DNA of 33,874 bases from Actinomycetota bacterium (GCA_963169235.1 CAUJCX010000045.1:1-33874), one strand, 5' to 3'. Shown: positions 22,620 through 33,171, counted from the stretch's first letter. Numbers and translations: made by a program. Notes: generated by a model not told the origin, from the sequence alone.

Positions 22620-24389
22620 GTGGGATGCATGTCACGCCCACTCGCCACCGCACTCGCGCTCACCGCCCTCGCGACCGCGGGCGCCCACGCCGCCGTCGCC
22701 GCTCCCACCCCCGCGCCGGACCCGCTGATCGTGCTGCCCAACCTCGACGACGACTCCCGCCGCTGCCCCGCAGCCACCGAGGACGCCAAGTTCTTGCTGC
22801 GCGACGCGCGGGGGCGCCGCATCGCGCGCACCGCGGTCACCCGCTGCAACGACGCGGCGGACGACCGCTCCAACGGCTCCGCGGACATGCTCGACATCAC
22901 CCCCGTGCGCGTCGGCGCCCAGGCCCGCGTTGCGGCCGGCGCCCGCGTGAACGTGCGCGTCATCGGCGGGCCCAAGGGCGTGTTCCGGGTGATGGTGCGA
23001 CGCGGCGCGGAGTACGTGGGCGTCGACCGCAGCCCCCTGACGGGCGCCGACCTGCGCCGCCCCGTCACGCTGGGCGTCGAGGGCACCGACATCCGCCGCA
23101 GCGGATGGGACGGCCGCGCGACGCTGCGCGTGACGGCGCCGGGCATGCGCGCGGTGGACGCGCCGATCGTGTTGGCGCCCATCATCTACCAGCACGACCT
23201 CACCCCGGTGCGGACGCTCATCACGGCGGGCACCGTGGCGGGCACCTCCGCGACGAACCCGGAGCAGTCGCGCGGCGCCCGCCGCTTCGCGCGGGAGGCG
23301 GCCGCCGCCGCGGCGCCCATCGGCGCGCGCACCACCTCGCTGCCGTCCCCGGTGGGCGACGTGTACGTGCAGGACGCGTTCGAGCCCACCCTCGCCACCC
23401 GTCCCCTCCCCGGCGGCCGGGTGCAGTCCATCCGGCTGCTGGTGCGCCGCACCGACCTGGTGCGCCCCAACGCCCCGGCGGCCCTCGGCGGCATCTCGCT
23501 GGAGCTCTTCAACCGCCTGCGCGGCCCCGGCGTGGGGGTGGTGTCCACGCCCGTGTCGCGGGGTGCCGGTGCGGCGCAGCGCCTGGGAGACAACGCCGGC
23601 GGCAACTGGAGCGTGGTGCCGCCCTACCGCACCGCCACCGCCTCCTACCCGCTGGGTCGCATCATCTACGGCGGCCGCCCGGACGCCCGTCTGCGGGCCA
23701 TCGCCCAGGCCCAGGGCCTGCAGGCGCCGTTCAGCGTCGACGTCGGCTGGGCCGGCGTGGGCCACCTGGACGAGATGATCACGTTCCTGCCCGCCCGCAA
23801 CGCGCGCGGCTGGATCGTGGGCATCGCCGACCCGCAGGCGGGCCTGGCGCTGGTGCGCGACGCGGTCTCCCGCGGGCAGGGCGACGGGACGGTGCTCACC
23901 GGCATCACCCGCAGCGACGGCGGCGGCCGCGCGGTCAGCGTCGCCGAACGCCTCACCGACCTGCTGGCCGACCCGGACGTGCTGAAGGGCACCGCCGACG
24001 CCCAGCGCGTGATCGACAGCCAGGTGGACGTGCTGCGGCGCGAGCTGGAGCTGCGTGACGACGAGATCGTGCGCCTGCCCATCCTGGTGCGCAGCCCCGC
24101 GGGCTCGGGCGGCGGCGTGACCGTCATCCCCAGCGTCGTCAACTCCCAGTATCTGGGCGACGGCGTGCTGCTGTCACCGCACCAGCACGGGCCGGTGGTG
24201 GGCGGCCGCGACGTGTTCGAGGCCGAGGTGGAGCGCCTCCTGACCCCGCACGGGCTGAAGATCCGCTGGATCGAGGACTACCACCACGCCCACGCCGGTG
24301 GCGGCGAGGTGCACTGCACCACCAACGTGTTCCGCGCGGTGCCGCCCCAGGTGCTGCGGTGGTGGACCGCCCCGGGCGCGCTCCGGTAG
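22620..24389 (+). CDS. Secreted peptidylarginine deiminase (vertebrate-type PAD)
   Basis: 589 residues from the GTG at 22620, whose GAGGGGG site is 7 bases upstream; an ATG at 22629 is the alternative. Signal peptide to about residue 28 (ATALALTALATAGAHAAVAA). Residues 35-180 fit the PAD middle (Ig-like, calcium-binding) domain, with N41, D43, D45 in an NxDxD run like that of human PADs. The catalytic PAD_C domain follows: Asp252 in VQDAFE, YPLGRIIYG at 343-351, His382 and Asp384 in VGHLDEM, GPVVGGRDVFE near 524-534, and Cys566 in GEVHCTTNV, with WW just before the end as in animal PADs. All four catalytic residues are present. It should convert peptidyl-arginine to citrulline outside the cell, probably needing calcium. 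The vertebrate N-terminal PAD_N domain is absent. Confidence 0.9.
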   Translation: MGCMSRPLATALALTALATAGAHAAVAAPTPAPDPLIVLPNLDDDSRRCPAATEDAKFLLRDARGRRIARTAVTRCNDAADDRSNGSADMLDITPVRVGAQARVAAGARVNVRVIGGPKGVFRVMVRRGAEYVGVDRSPLTGADLRRPVTLGVEGTDIRRSGWDGRATLRVTAPGMRAVDAPIVLAPIIYQHDLTPVRTLITAGTVAGTSATNPEQSRGARRFAREAAAAAAPIGARTTSLPSPVGDVYVQDAFEPTLATRPLPGGRVQSIRLLVRRTDLVRPNAPAALGGISLELFNRLRGPGVGVVSTPVSRGAGAAQRLGDNAGGNWSVVPPYRTATASYPLGRIIYGGRPDARLRAIAQAQGLQAPFSVDVGWAGVGHLDEMITFLPARNARGWIVGIADPQAGLALVRDAVSRGQGDGTVLTGITRSDGGGRAVSVAERLTDLLADPDVLKGTADAQRVIDSQVDVLRRELELRDDEIVRLPILVRSPAGSGGGVTVIPSVVNSQYLGDGVLLSPHQHGPVVGGRDVFEAEVERLLTPHGLKIRWIEDYHHAHAGGGEVHCTTNVFRAVPPQVLRWWTAPGALR

Positions 24390-24399
24390 GGGCGCTACC
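24385..24399. terminator. Tiny hairpin formed by two convergent stop codons
   Basis: GGTAG-GGGCG-CTACC: a 5-bp stem whose arms contain the deiminase stop (TAG) and, on the other strand, the glycosyltransferase stop. Only weak terminator potential. Confidence 0.2.
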
Positions 24400-25729
24400 A
24401 GGACGCCGGCGGTTCTCCCAGCCAGCCGCCGTCCGCGCGTGAGCGCAGGAGGATGCGCCCGGGCGTGGTGCCCGGGTCGGTGATCGCGACGACATCCACA
24501 TCCTCAATGCCGTTGCCCTCGAGGGCCCGGGCGAGGTCATCGATGTCATCGTCCGGCTCCATCGCCACGATCAGCGACGTGGTGTCGCCACGGGCCGTGG
24601 CCAGGTACTGCGCGACGGGCGCCCCGGGCGAGGTCAGCCGGCCCGCCAGGACGATGTATGCGTGCTCCCGCACCGCCGGTTCCTGCAGGAGGTTGTCGGG
24701 CGCGGGTGCCGCCATGCCCGGCCTGGCACTGGGGAGGCCGCCCTCGAGGTCGGCGAGGGCGCGATCGTGCCACGGGTTGTGGCCGTATGCCATCACCAGG
24801 TCTCGCGTGGCCAGGTCCGGCCGCGATCCCGCGCGCGCCACCGCCCGGGCGTAATGCCACTCCGCGCGTTCCTCCGCCTCAGCGGTCGGCGTGTAGAGCT
24901 CACGCGGCGTGCGGCCGCGCGCGGCGGCGACGCTCGTCATCAGCCCGCGCGTGTTGTAGAGGGCCGCCCTCAGCTCGCCGATCCCAAGCCACGGAGCACC
25001 CGCGAGGTTCGCCAGCATCCACTGCCGCCACGGGACCTCCCGCTCGTGCGCGCGCAGGACGCCTTCGTCACCCGTGTCGAGGCCCATGTTCGCCTCGTGG
25101 CGGCGGTACCGGTTGGCGCAGCCGGGCACGAGCGCGATGGGGGCGACCGCCGCGACGTTCGCGGCGATCCACCAGTCGGGATAGGGGGCCTGCGGCGCCA
25201 GGGGCAGCAGCATCGGCAGAAGCGACGCCCGAAACGTCGCGGCCCCACCCGACACGAAGTTACGGGCCATGAGGCGCCCCAGCACCCAGCCGTCGGTGGC
25301 ATCGACGTCCCAGGCCGCGAAGAACGACGGGTGCACCGTCGCGCCCCGGTCGTCGATGATCTCCATGTCGCCATGCACCAGACCCAGCTCGGGACGCTCC
25401 TCAAGCATCGTCACGTGACGGTGGACGCGGTCCGCGGGCCACTCGTCGTCGGCATCGAGGAGCGCCACGTAGTCGCCGCGGGCTTCGCCCAGCCCACGCG
25501 CGGCGGCGGCGGGCAGCCCCGCGTTGTCCTGCCGGATCACCGTCACCCGGTCCCGGTACCGCTCCAGCACCGCGGGCGTCTCGTCCGTCGAACCGTCATC
25601 GACCACGATCACCTGCACCGCGTCACGGGGCCAGTCCTGCCCCAGCGCGCTGTCGAGCGCCGTCGGCAAGAACCGCGCCAGGTTGTACGCCGTCACCACC
25701 ACCGAAACCACGGGCGCTGCCCTCAACAC
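24395..25729 (-). CDS. Family 2 glycosyltransferase with long C-terminal region
   Basis: 444 residues from the GTG at 25729; a TTG one codon later fits the AGGAGG site slightly better. The GT-A domain covers about 1-230: VSVVVTAYNLARFLPTALDSAL, VDDGSTDET (DDGSTD at 44-49), the DXD metal motif in LLDADDEWP (92-95), then acceptor-side motifs GLVHGDMEIID and YRRHEANM. It should transfer a sugar from a nucleotide-sugar to a surface polysaccharide or glycolipid. Residues 240-444 continue with helices and a last alpha/beta part (EHAYIVLAGRLTSPGAPV, then VDVVAITDPGTTPGRILL) that I cannot assign. No membrane helix. Divergence and a GGGTACCGTCGTG stretch upstream suggest its own promoter. Confidence 0.9.
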   Translation of the reverse strand: MLRAAPVVSVVVTAYNLARFLPTALDSALGQDWPRDAVQVIVVDDGSTDETPAVLERYRDRVTVIRQDNAGLPAAAARGLGEARGDYVALLDADDEWPADRVHRHVTMLEERPELGLVHGDMEIIDDRGATVHPSFFAAWDVDATDGWVLGRLMARNFVSGGAATFRASLLPMLLPLAPQAPYPDWWIAANVAAVAPIALVPGCANRYRRHEANMGLDTGDEGVLRAHEREVPWRQWMLANLAGAPWLGIGELRAALYNTRGLMTSVAAARGRTPRELYTPTAEAEERAEWHYARAVARAGSRPDLATRDLVMAYGHNPWHDRALADLEGGLPSARPGMAAPAPDNLLQEPAVREHAYIVLAGRLTSPGAPVAQYLATARGDTTSLIVAMEPDDDIDDLARALEGNGIEDVDVVAITDPGTTPGRILLRSRADGGWLGEPPASW

Positions 25730-25798
25730 TTCCTCCTCACGACGGTACCCGCGACGTCTTCGGCGGCGTCACGGGATTCTTGAGCGCCGTGCGGGTGT

Positions 25799-26317
25799 CT
25801 ACGAGGCCGCGCGGCGCAGCACCGGCAGCGCCGGGATCGCCGGCCGCTCACGCCCCATCAGCCGCGCCGCGCACGTGGCGACGCGCTCCAGGTGCCGCCC
25901 CAGCAGCACCGCGTTGAGCGCGTCGGCCTGGTGCCCGCCGTGCTGGGCGATGTGGTCGATCATCATGCGCAACGTCACCGACACCACCGCCGCGCGCGCC
26001 CGGCCGCCGATGAGGGCGTGGGTGTCGTCGAGGGGCACGGCCAGCGCGGCGTGCAGGGCGTCCACCGCGGCCTGGGCGGCCGCGTCGAGGTACTCGTCGA
26101 GCTCCCGCTGCCCGGCGGGACGGCGCCGCGCCCGCGTCGCCTGCGCCACGGGCCCCACCAGGCCGGCCAGCACCAGCAGCGTGGCGTGGGCCTCCCCTCC
26201 CGCTGCGGGCTGGGCACGCAGCTGCTGGCGCAGGCGCTCGCCGCGCCGGGTGCACGCCTGTGCGGCCACCGCGTCGCCGGGCGCGACGGCCAGCGCGCGC
26301 TCCACCGCCACCAGCAC
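25799..26317 (-). CDS. PhoU-like helical protein (start uncertain)
   Basis: 172 residues if begun at the GTG of 26317. The frame is open up to an ATG at 26512. Coding-like third positions continue to about 26368 (reading ITPNLAHDARSTPLSGQ) and end there; an ATC at 26368 has GGGAG eight bases before it, so a rare start is possible. The protein is all-helical with two related halves. The end, LGRHLERVATCAARLMGRERP, matches the PhoU pattern (GRyLERiaDhA.ni.e), and MMIDHIAQHGGHQADALNAVL precedes it as in PhoU repeats. PhoU proteins restrain phosphate uptake and the PhoR/PhoB system. No pst or pho genes are in view. The metal-binding E/D clusters of PhoU are poorly kept, so call it PhoU-like only. 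Confidence 0.7.
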   Translation of the reverse strand: MLVAVERALAVAPGDAVAAQACTRRGERLRQQLRAQPAAGGEAHATLLVLAGLVGPVAQATRARRRPAGQRELDEYLDAAAQAAVDALHAALAVPLDDTHALIGGRARAAVVSVTLRMMIDHIAQHGGHQADALNAVLLGRHLERVATCAARLMGRERPAIPALPVLRRAAS

Positions 26318-26390
26318 CTGCCCCGACAGGGGGGTCGAGCGGGCGTCGTGGGCGAGGTTCGGCGTGATCGGGGGCGCTCCCGGGAGTGGT

Positions 26391-26411
26391 GTGACAGGCC
26401 GTGACAGGCTA
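26391..26411 (-). promoter_or_regulatory. Direct repeat CTGTCAC next to a -10 box before the PhoU-like gene
   Basis: On the minus strand TAGCCT (26411-26406) runs into CTGTCAC GGC CTGTCAC, two identical 7-mers 10 bases apart (plus-strand GTGACAG at 26391-26397 and 26401-26407). Pho boxes of E. coli use CTGTCAT-like repeats 11 bases apart. The resemblance is suggestive given the gene it precedes, but position and spacing are not exact. Confidence 0.4.
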
Positions 26412-26467
26412 GGCGCGCCGCCGGACGCCCCCGGCGCGGGCCGCGCGGGCCGCGGCGGCCGCGGCGC

Positions 26468-26473
26468 TAGAGT
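26468..26473 (+). promoter_or_regulatory. Predicted -10 box (TAGAGT) of the DUF1737-metZ operon
   Basis: TAGAGT predicts a leader of about 30 bases before the ATG at 26511, with CGAGG as a moderate ribosome-binding site. The leader is too short for a SAM or other riboswitch. Confidence 0.4.
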
Positions 26474-26510
26474 GGATGGCCCCGCCCACCCCGTCCGCAC
26501 GAGGCCCGCC

Positions 26511-26702
26511 ATGACCGAGACCGCGCCCGCACCGCTGCCGTACCGCTTGCTGTCGGGGCCGGACGACCGATCGTTCTGTGAGCGCGTCAGCGCCGCGCTG
26601 GCCGAGGGCTACCGCCTGCACGGCTCGCCCGCCATGGCGTTCGCCGGCGACCGCGTGGTGGTGGCGCAGGCCGTCGTGCTGCCGGAGTTCGCGGGTGCCT
26701 GA
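26511..26702 (+). CDS. DUF1737 domain protein
   Basis: 63 residues. After a short Ala/Pro head it reads YRLLSGPDDRSFCERVSAAL, then AEGYRLHGSPAMAF and VVVAQAVVLP. This matches DUF1737: YrLltGpdd..Fc.rVs.aL..Gy.LhGspa. The family has no known function; it is small, soluble and often found as a stand-alone protein. Its stop overlaps the GTG of the sulfhydrylase gene by 8 bases, so the two are translated together. A regulatory or accessory role for the sulfhydrylase is possible but unproven. Confidence 0.88.
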   Translation: MTETAPAPLPYRLLSGPDDRSFCERVSAALAEGYRLHGSPAMAFAGDRVVVAQAVVLPEFAGA

Positions 26703-27897
26703 CAACGCGCGTGGCCTCCCCGGCACGGCGCGTCCCGCCACCCGCGCGGTGCGGGCCGGGCACGACCGCAGCGACTTCGCCGAGACCTCCGAGGCGCTCT
26801 TCCTCACGCAGGGGTACGTGTACGACACCGCGGCGCAGGCCGAGGCCGCGTTCGCCGGCGAAGCCGAGCGCTACATCTATTCGCGGTACGGCAACCCCAC
26901 GGTGTCGGTGTTCGAGAAGCGCCTGGCGGCCATCGAGGGGGCCGAGGCGTGCTACGCGACGGCCAGCGGCATGGCCGCGGTGTTCAACAGCCTGCTGGCG
27001 CTGGTGCGCTCGGGCGACCGCGTGGTGGCTCCCCGCGCCCTGTTCGGCTCGTGCACGGTGATCCTGGCCGAGATCCTGCCCCGCTTCGGCGTCAGCACCA
27101 CGTTCGTCGACGGCCACGACCTCGACCAGTGGCGCGAGGCCCTGGCGACGCCCACCGCCGCCGTGTTCTTCGAGTCGCCGTCCAACCCCATGCAGGACCT
27201 CATCGACGTGCCCGCCGTGTGCGAGATGGCGCACGCCGCGGGCGCCAAGGTGATCGCCGACAACGTGTTCGCCACCCCGGTGCTGTCGCACCCGCTGCAG
27301 ATGGGCTGCGACATCGTGGTCTACTCGGCGACCAAGCACATCGACGGCCAGGGGCGCGTCCTGGGCGGCGCCATCCTGGGCCCCACGCGCTACATCCGCG
27401 AGGACGTGCAGCTGTTCATCCGCCACACGGGGCCCTCCATCAGCCCGTTCAACGCGTGGGTGCTGCTGAAGGGCCTTGAGACCATGGGCTTGCGCGTGGA
27501 GCGCCAGTCGGCGGCCGCGCTCGACCTGGCGGCGTGGCTCGAGCAGCACCCGGCGGTGGCCGACGTGCGCTACCCGCACCTGCCCAGCCACCCTCAGTAC
27601 GACCTGGCCCGGCGGCAGATGTCGGCGGGTGGCAGCGTGGTGACGTTCCGGCTGGCCGACGACACCAAGGACGGCGCATTCCGCGTGCTGGACGCCCTGC
27701 GCATCATCGACATCAGCAACAACCTCGGCGACGCGAAGTCGCTGGTGACGCATCCCGCCACCACCACCCACCGGCGCCTGGGGCCCGACGGGCGCGCGGC
27801 GGCCGGCATCAGCGACGGCGTCATCCGCCTGTCGGTGGGGCTGGAGGACGTGGAGGACCTGCGCGAGGACCTCGACGCCGCCCTGAGCGGCGCGTAG
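26695..27897 (+). CDS. metZ: O-succinylhomoserine sulfhydrylase (Cys/Met metabolism PLP enzyme)
   Basis: 400 residues from the GTG at 26695, with GGAG 7 bases upstream. The fold-type I PLP core of the cystathionine gamma-synthase family is clear: RAGHDRSDF, YSRYGNPTVSVFEKRLAAIEG, ATASGMAAV, FFESPSNPMQDLIDV, VIADNVFATP, and the PLP lysine in SATKHIDGQGRVLGG (Lys214). The HIDGQGR loop is what I expect of MetZ, which joins sulfide to O-succinylhomoserine to give homocysteine, and differs from the YLNGHSD-like loop of MetB/MetC. C-terminal segment SLVTHPATTTHRRL and LSVGLEDVEDL complete the family pattern. Cytoplasmic methionine synthesis. Confidence 0.92.
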   Translation: MPDNARGLPGTARPATRAVRAGHDRSDFAETSEALFLTQGYVYDTAAQAEAAFAGEAERYIYSRYGNPTVSVFEKRLAAIEGAEACYATASGMAAVFNSLLALVRSGDRVVAPRALFGSCTVILAEILPRFGVSTTFVDGHDLDQWREALATPTAAVFFESPSNPMQDLIDVPAVCEMAHAAGAKVIADNVFATPVLSHPLQMGCDIVVYSATKHIDGQGRVLGGAILGPTRYIREDVQLFIRHTGPSISPFNAWVLLKGLETMGLRVERQSAAALDLAAWLEQHPAVADVRYPHLPSHPQYDLARRQMSAGGSVVTFRLADDTKDGAFRVLDALRIIDISNNLGDAKSLVTHPATTTHRRLGPDGRAAAGISDGVIRLSVGLEDVEDLREDLDAALSGA

Positions 27898-27906
27898 GCG
27901 GCGGAC

Positions 27907-28254
27907 GTGCGTTATCTGGGCCTGGTGCTCGCGGGTGCCGTCGCGGGAGCGGCCATCTGGTGGGCGACGCTGTCGTGGGGCGAGGGCACGTCGCGCTACC
28001 CCGCGCAGGTGGCGGTGGCCGCGCTGGCCATCGTGGCCGTCGGCGTCGCCGCGCGCGTGCGCGCCGGCGAGCGCTACATCATGGCGCCCCCCATCGGCCT
28101 GACGCTGGGCTTCTGCACGGCCTGGACGGCCCATGCCGCCGCCACCGACGAAACGGGCCTCTTCCTCGTGGGGACGGTGCTGCTGGGGCTCGGCATGCTG
28201 GCGGGCACAGCGGTGCTGGAGTGGGTGACGCTGCTCGTGATGCGACGCAGGTAG
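27907..28254 (+). CDS. Small hypothetical membrane protein, four helices
   Basis: 115 residues from the GTG at 27907, nine bases after metZ and probably in the same operon. Helices at about 3-22 (YLGLVLAGAVAGAAIWWATL), 33-50 (QVAVAALAIVAVGVAARV), 59-79 (IMAPPIGLTLGFCTAWTAHA) and 85-110 (LFLVGTVLLGLGMLAGTAVL). Ends MRRR, a cytoplasmic positive cap. No conserved catalytic or transport motif. Fluoride-channel (CrcB)-like size and helix count were considered, but no Asn/Phe-box motif was found. Family unknown. Confidence 0.75.
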   Translation: MRYLGLVLAGAVAGAAIWWATLSWGEGTSRYPAQVAVAALAIVAVGVAARVRAGERYIMAPPIGLTLGFCTAWTAHAAATDETGLFLVGTVLLGLGMLAGTAVLEWVTLLVMRRR

Positions 28255-28277
28255 TGCTTGCGGGTACGCCCACGCGG

Positions 28278-28283
28278 TACGGT
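28278..28283 (+). promoter_or_regulatory. Predicted -10 box (TACGGT) of the 141-residue protein gene
   Basis: TACGGT ends 6 bases before the ATG at 28290; leaderless spacing with no ribosome-binding site upstream. Confidence 0.4.
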
Positions 28284-28289
28284 GTCGAA

Positions 28290-28715
28290 ATGGACTCACC
28301 TCACCACGACGTGATCTCCCGTGAGCTGGGCAAGCTGGGCCGCTCGGGCGCGGCCACGGTGGCGGCGACGCTGCCCCGGGGCGCGTGCTCGCGCGACGTC
28401 GATATCGCCCTGGCGGCCGATGCGGCGCTGGGACGCTGCGCCGACGTGCTGTCCGACGCGGGCGAGCTGTTGCCCGACGAGGCCGAGTACGCCGAGTCGG
28501 TGCCCGACGCCGCCACGCACCCCACCGTGGCCGCCATGGTCGGCTCCGGGTTCTTCGGCATGAACCCCACGCTGGTGGCGTGCAGCGTGGTGGCCACCGA
28601 GGGTGCGTCCACCACCGTGCGGTTGTTCGCCAGCGCCGCCGAGGGCCTCATCCCGCAGAAGAGCGCGCAGAAGGCCGTGCGGCGCCTGGCGCCGCGCGTG
28701 CGCGGCGAGGGCTGA
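28290..28715 (+). CDS. Hypothetical protein, 141 residues
   Basis: Begins MDSPHHDVISRELGKLGRSG. It has mixed alpha/beta character: a helix, a basic RGACSRD turn, a long acidic helix (LSDAGELLPDEAEYAESVPDA), then VAAMVGSGFFGMNPTLVACSVV and a strand-turn TTVRLFASAAEGLIPQKSAQKAV. The mid part (THPTVAAMVGSGFFGMNPTLV) looks like a buried hydrophobic strand-helix, not a membrane helix. No signal peptide. No family recognised. Codon use matches the neighbours. Its own leaderless promoter separates it from metZ and the membrane protein. Confidence 0.75.
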   Translation: MDSPHHDVISRELGKLGRSGAATVAATLPRGACSRDVDIALAADAALGRCADVLSDAGELLPDEAEYAESVPDAATHPTVAAMVGSGFFGMNPTLVACSVVATEGASTTVRLFASAAEGLIPQKSAQKAVRRLAPRVRGEG

Positions 28716-28824
28716 GCCCCAGACGTCCCGCGTCGGCATGGGGCCCGCCCATGTGACGCGAAGGGGTACGTCCCGGCGCGGCATCACAGGGCTCGCACGC
28801 CGATACGCGCGGAGACCCGCCGTC

Positions 28825-30495
28825 ATGCCCGCGACCCCCGCCCACACGCCGCTGCGCCGCCGCCATCGGGCGATCACGCTGATGCTCATCGGCCTGCTGG
28901 CGATCCAGGCGGTGACGCTGGGCGTGTTCGGGGTGATGCTCTGGAACGACCGCAGCCGGGCCGCCGGCGACTCGGCCGAGCGCACCATCAACCTGGCCGG
29001 CCAGGCGGCGACGGCCCGGGTGGCGGCGTTCACGGGCCAGGTGGAGAGCACCGTCGGGCTCATCGTGCGGGCCCAGCGCACCGGGATCCTGGGCGGCGTG
29101 GCCGACGCGCGCACGGCCCGGTTCCTGTTGCTGACGCTGCGCTCCAACGCGGCGTTCGACGCCGTGTACGTGGGCTACCCGGACGGTTCGTTCGTCGACG
29201 CCAGCCGTGACGACGCGTATCCGGGTGCCGCGTACCGCCTGAAGACCATCGTGGGTGCCCGCAGCGGCGTGCGGCGCGTGGTGCGGGCGACGTACCTCAC
29301 GTCCGCATTCCGCGTACTGGTGCGGGAGCAGGTGCACGGCGACCGGTACGACCCGCGCGCGCGGCCGTGGTACCGCGCTGCCCTGGCCCGGGGTGGCACG
29401 GTGTGGACCGACCCGTACCTCTTCTTCACCGATCAGGCCGCGGGCATCACCGCCGCGCGGGCCACCGGGACGGATCGGCGACGGGTGGTGATCGGGATCG
29501 ACCTGCGCCTCACCGAGCTGGAGCGCTTCGCCGGTGATCTGCGGGTGGGCGATCACGGCGGCGCGGCCCTGATCGGCCCCGGCGACACGGTGCTGGCCGG
29601 CGGGTCGCCCGATGCCATCCGCAACGCGCGTCCCGGCGAGATGCCGGCGCTTCCCGACGCCGGGACCCTGCTGGGGGCGCCGGACGTCGTGCGCGACCTG
29701 CTGGCGGCCGCCCGCCGGTCGGGCGGCACCAGCGTGACGACGTTCGGGTCGGGTGCGCGCCGCACCACCGTCGCCCTCGCGCCCGTGCAGGTGGGCGGCG
29801 ACCGGTGGGTGGTGGCGCTGCACGCGCCCACCGACGACCTCTTGGGGCCCGAGCACGCGCGTGCCCGCAGCCTGCGCGGCATCGCGGCCCTTGGGCTGGT
29901 GTCGATGCTGCTGGCGATCGGAGTCGCGGTCGCGATGCGCCGGCCGCTGGGTGACATGTCGGACGCCGCGGGACGGGACCCTCTCACCGGCCTGTTGACG
30001 CGCCGCGAGCTCGTGCACATGGGCGAGCGTCACTTCCAGCGCGCCCGCCGCGACGGCGACCTGTCGGTGCTGCTGGTGGACGTGGACCACTTCAAGCGCG
30101 TCAACGACAGCCACGGACACGGCGCGGGTGATGAGGTGCTGCGGTCGGTGGCGGACGGCCTGCGCGCGGCATCGCGCCCCACCGACGCCGTGGGACGCTA
30201 CGCGGGCGACGAGTTCATGGTGCTGCTGCCGGGCGCCCCGGCGCACGAGGCCCGGTACATCGCCGAGCGGGTGGTGCATCACGTGCGCCGCGCGGCGGAG
30301 CGGCGCGGCACCACCGTCAGCGTCGGCGCGGCCACGCTGGGGACACACGCCGCGTTCGCCGACCTCGTGGCCTGCGCCGACCGGGCGTTGTACCGCGCGA
30401 AGGACGCGGGGCGTGACCGCGCGGTGTTCGACGACGGCGAGGAGCCCTCCCCCGCCGAGCCCGTGGGCCCCGGCTCGGGAGGGGACGGGGGTTGA
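28825..30495 (+). CDS. Cache-GGDEF diguanylate cyclase
   Basis: 556 residues from the ATG at 28825 (GGAG ten bases upstream; in-frame codons further up are not coding-like). Helix 1 at about 17-40 and helix 2 at 351-371 bracket a periplasm-side double Cache sensor domain, marked by DPRARPWYRAA (177-187) and VWTDPYLFFTDQ. The GGDEF domain starts at DPLTGLLTRRE (385-395), with DVDHFKRVNDSHGHGAGD (419-436), active site AGDEF (460-464), and an I-site RPTD (451-454) five residues before it. It should make c-di-GMP in response to an outside ligand, with product inhibition. It is the likely counterpart of the EAL protein at 15392. The tail is Pro/Gly-rich. Confidence 0.93.
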   Translation: MPATPAHTPLRRRHRAITLMLIGLLAIQAVTLGVFGVMLWNDRSRAAGDSAERTINLAGQAATARVAAFTGQVESTVGLIVRAQRTGILGGVADARTARFLLLTLRSNAAFDAVYVGYPDGSFVDASRDDAYPGAAYRLKTIVGARSGVRRVVRATYLTSAFRVLVREQVHGDRYDPRARPWYRAALARGGTVWTDPYLFFTDQAAGITAARATGTDRRRVVIGIDLRLTELERFAGDLRVGDHGGAALIGPGDTVLAGGSPDAIRNARPGEMPALPDAGTLLGAPDVVRDLLAAARRSGGTSVTTFGSGARRTTVALAPVQVGGDRWVVALHAPTDDLLGPEHARARSLRGIAALGLVSMLLAIGVAVAMRRPLGDMSDAAGRDPLTGLLTRRELVHMGERHFQRARRDGDLSVLLVDVDHFKRVNDSHGHGAGDEVLRSVADGLRAASRPTDAVGRYAGDEFMVLLPGAPAHEARYIAERVVHHVRRAAERRGTTVSVGAATLGTHAAFADLVACADRALYRAKDAGRDRAVFDDGEEPSPAEPVGPGSGGDGG

Positions 30496-30510
30496 AGGGC
30501 CCGCGTGGCG

Positions 30511-33165
<2,655 letters not shown>

Positions 33166-33171
33166 CGCCCG

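Noticed and set aside
26474-26510. SAM-type riboswitch before metZ
   Set aside because: The leader is only about 30 bases and shows no conserved riboswitch elements.
26318-26512. Extending the PhoU-like gene to the ATG at 26512
   Set aside because: Codons above 26368 include CTA, ACT, TCA, CCA and a Pro/Arg-rich run unlike the rest, and the extension would cover both divergent promoters.
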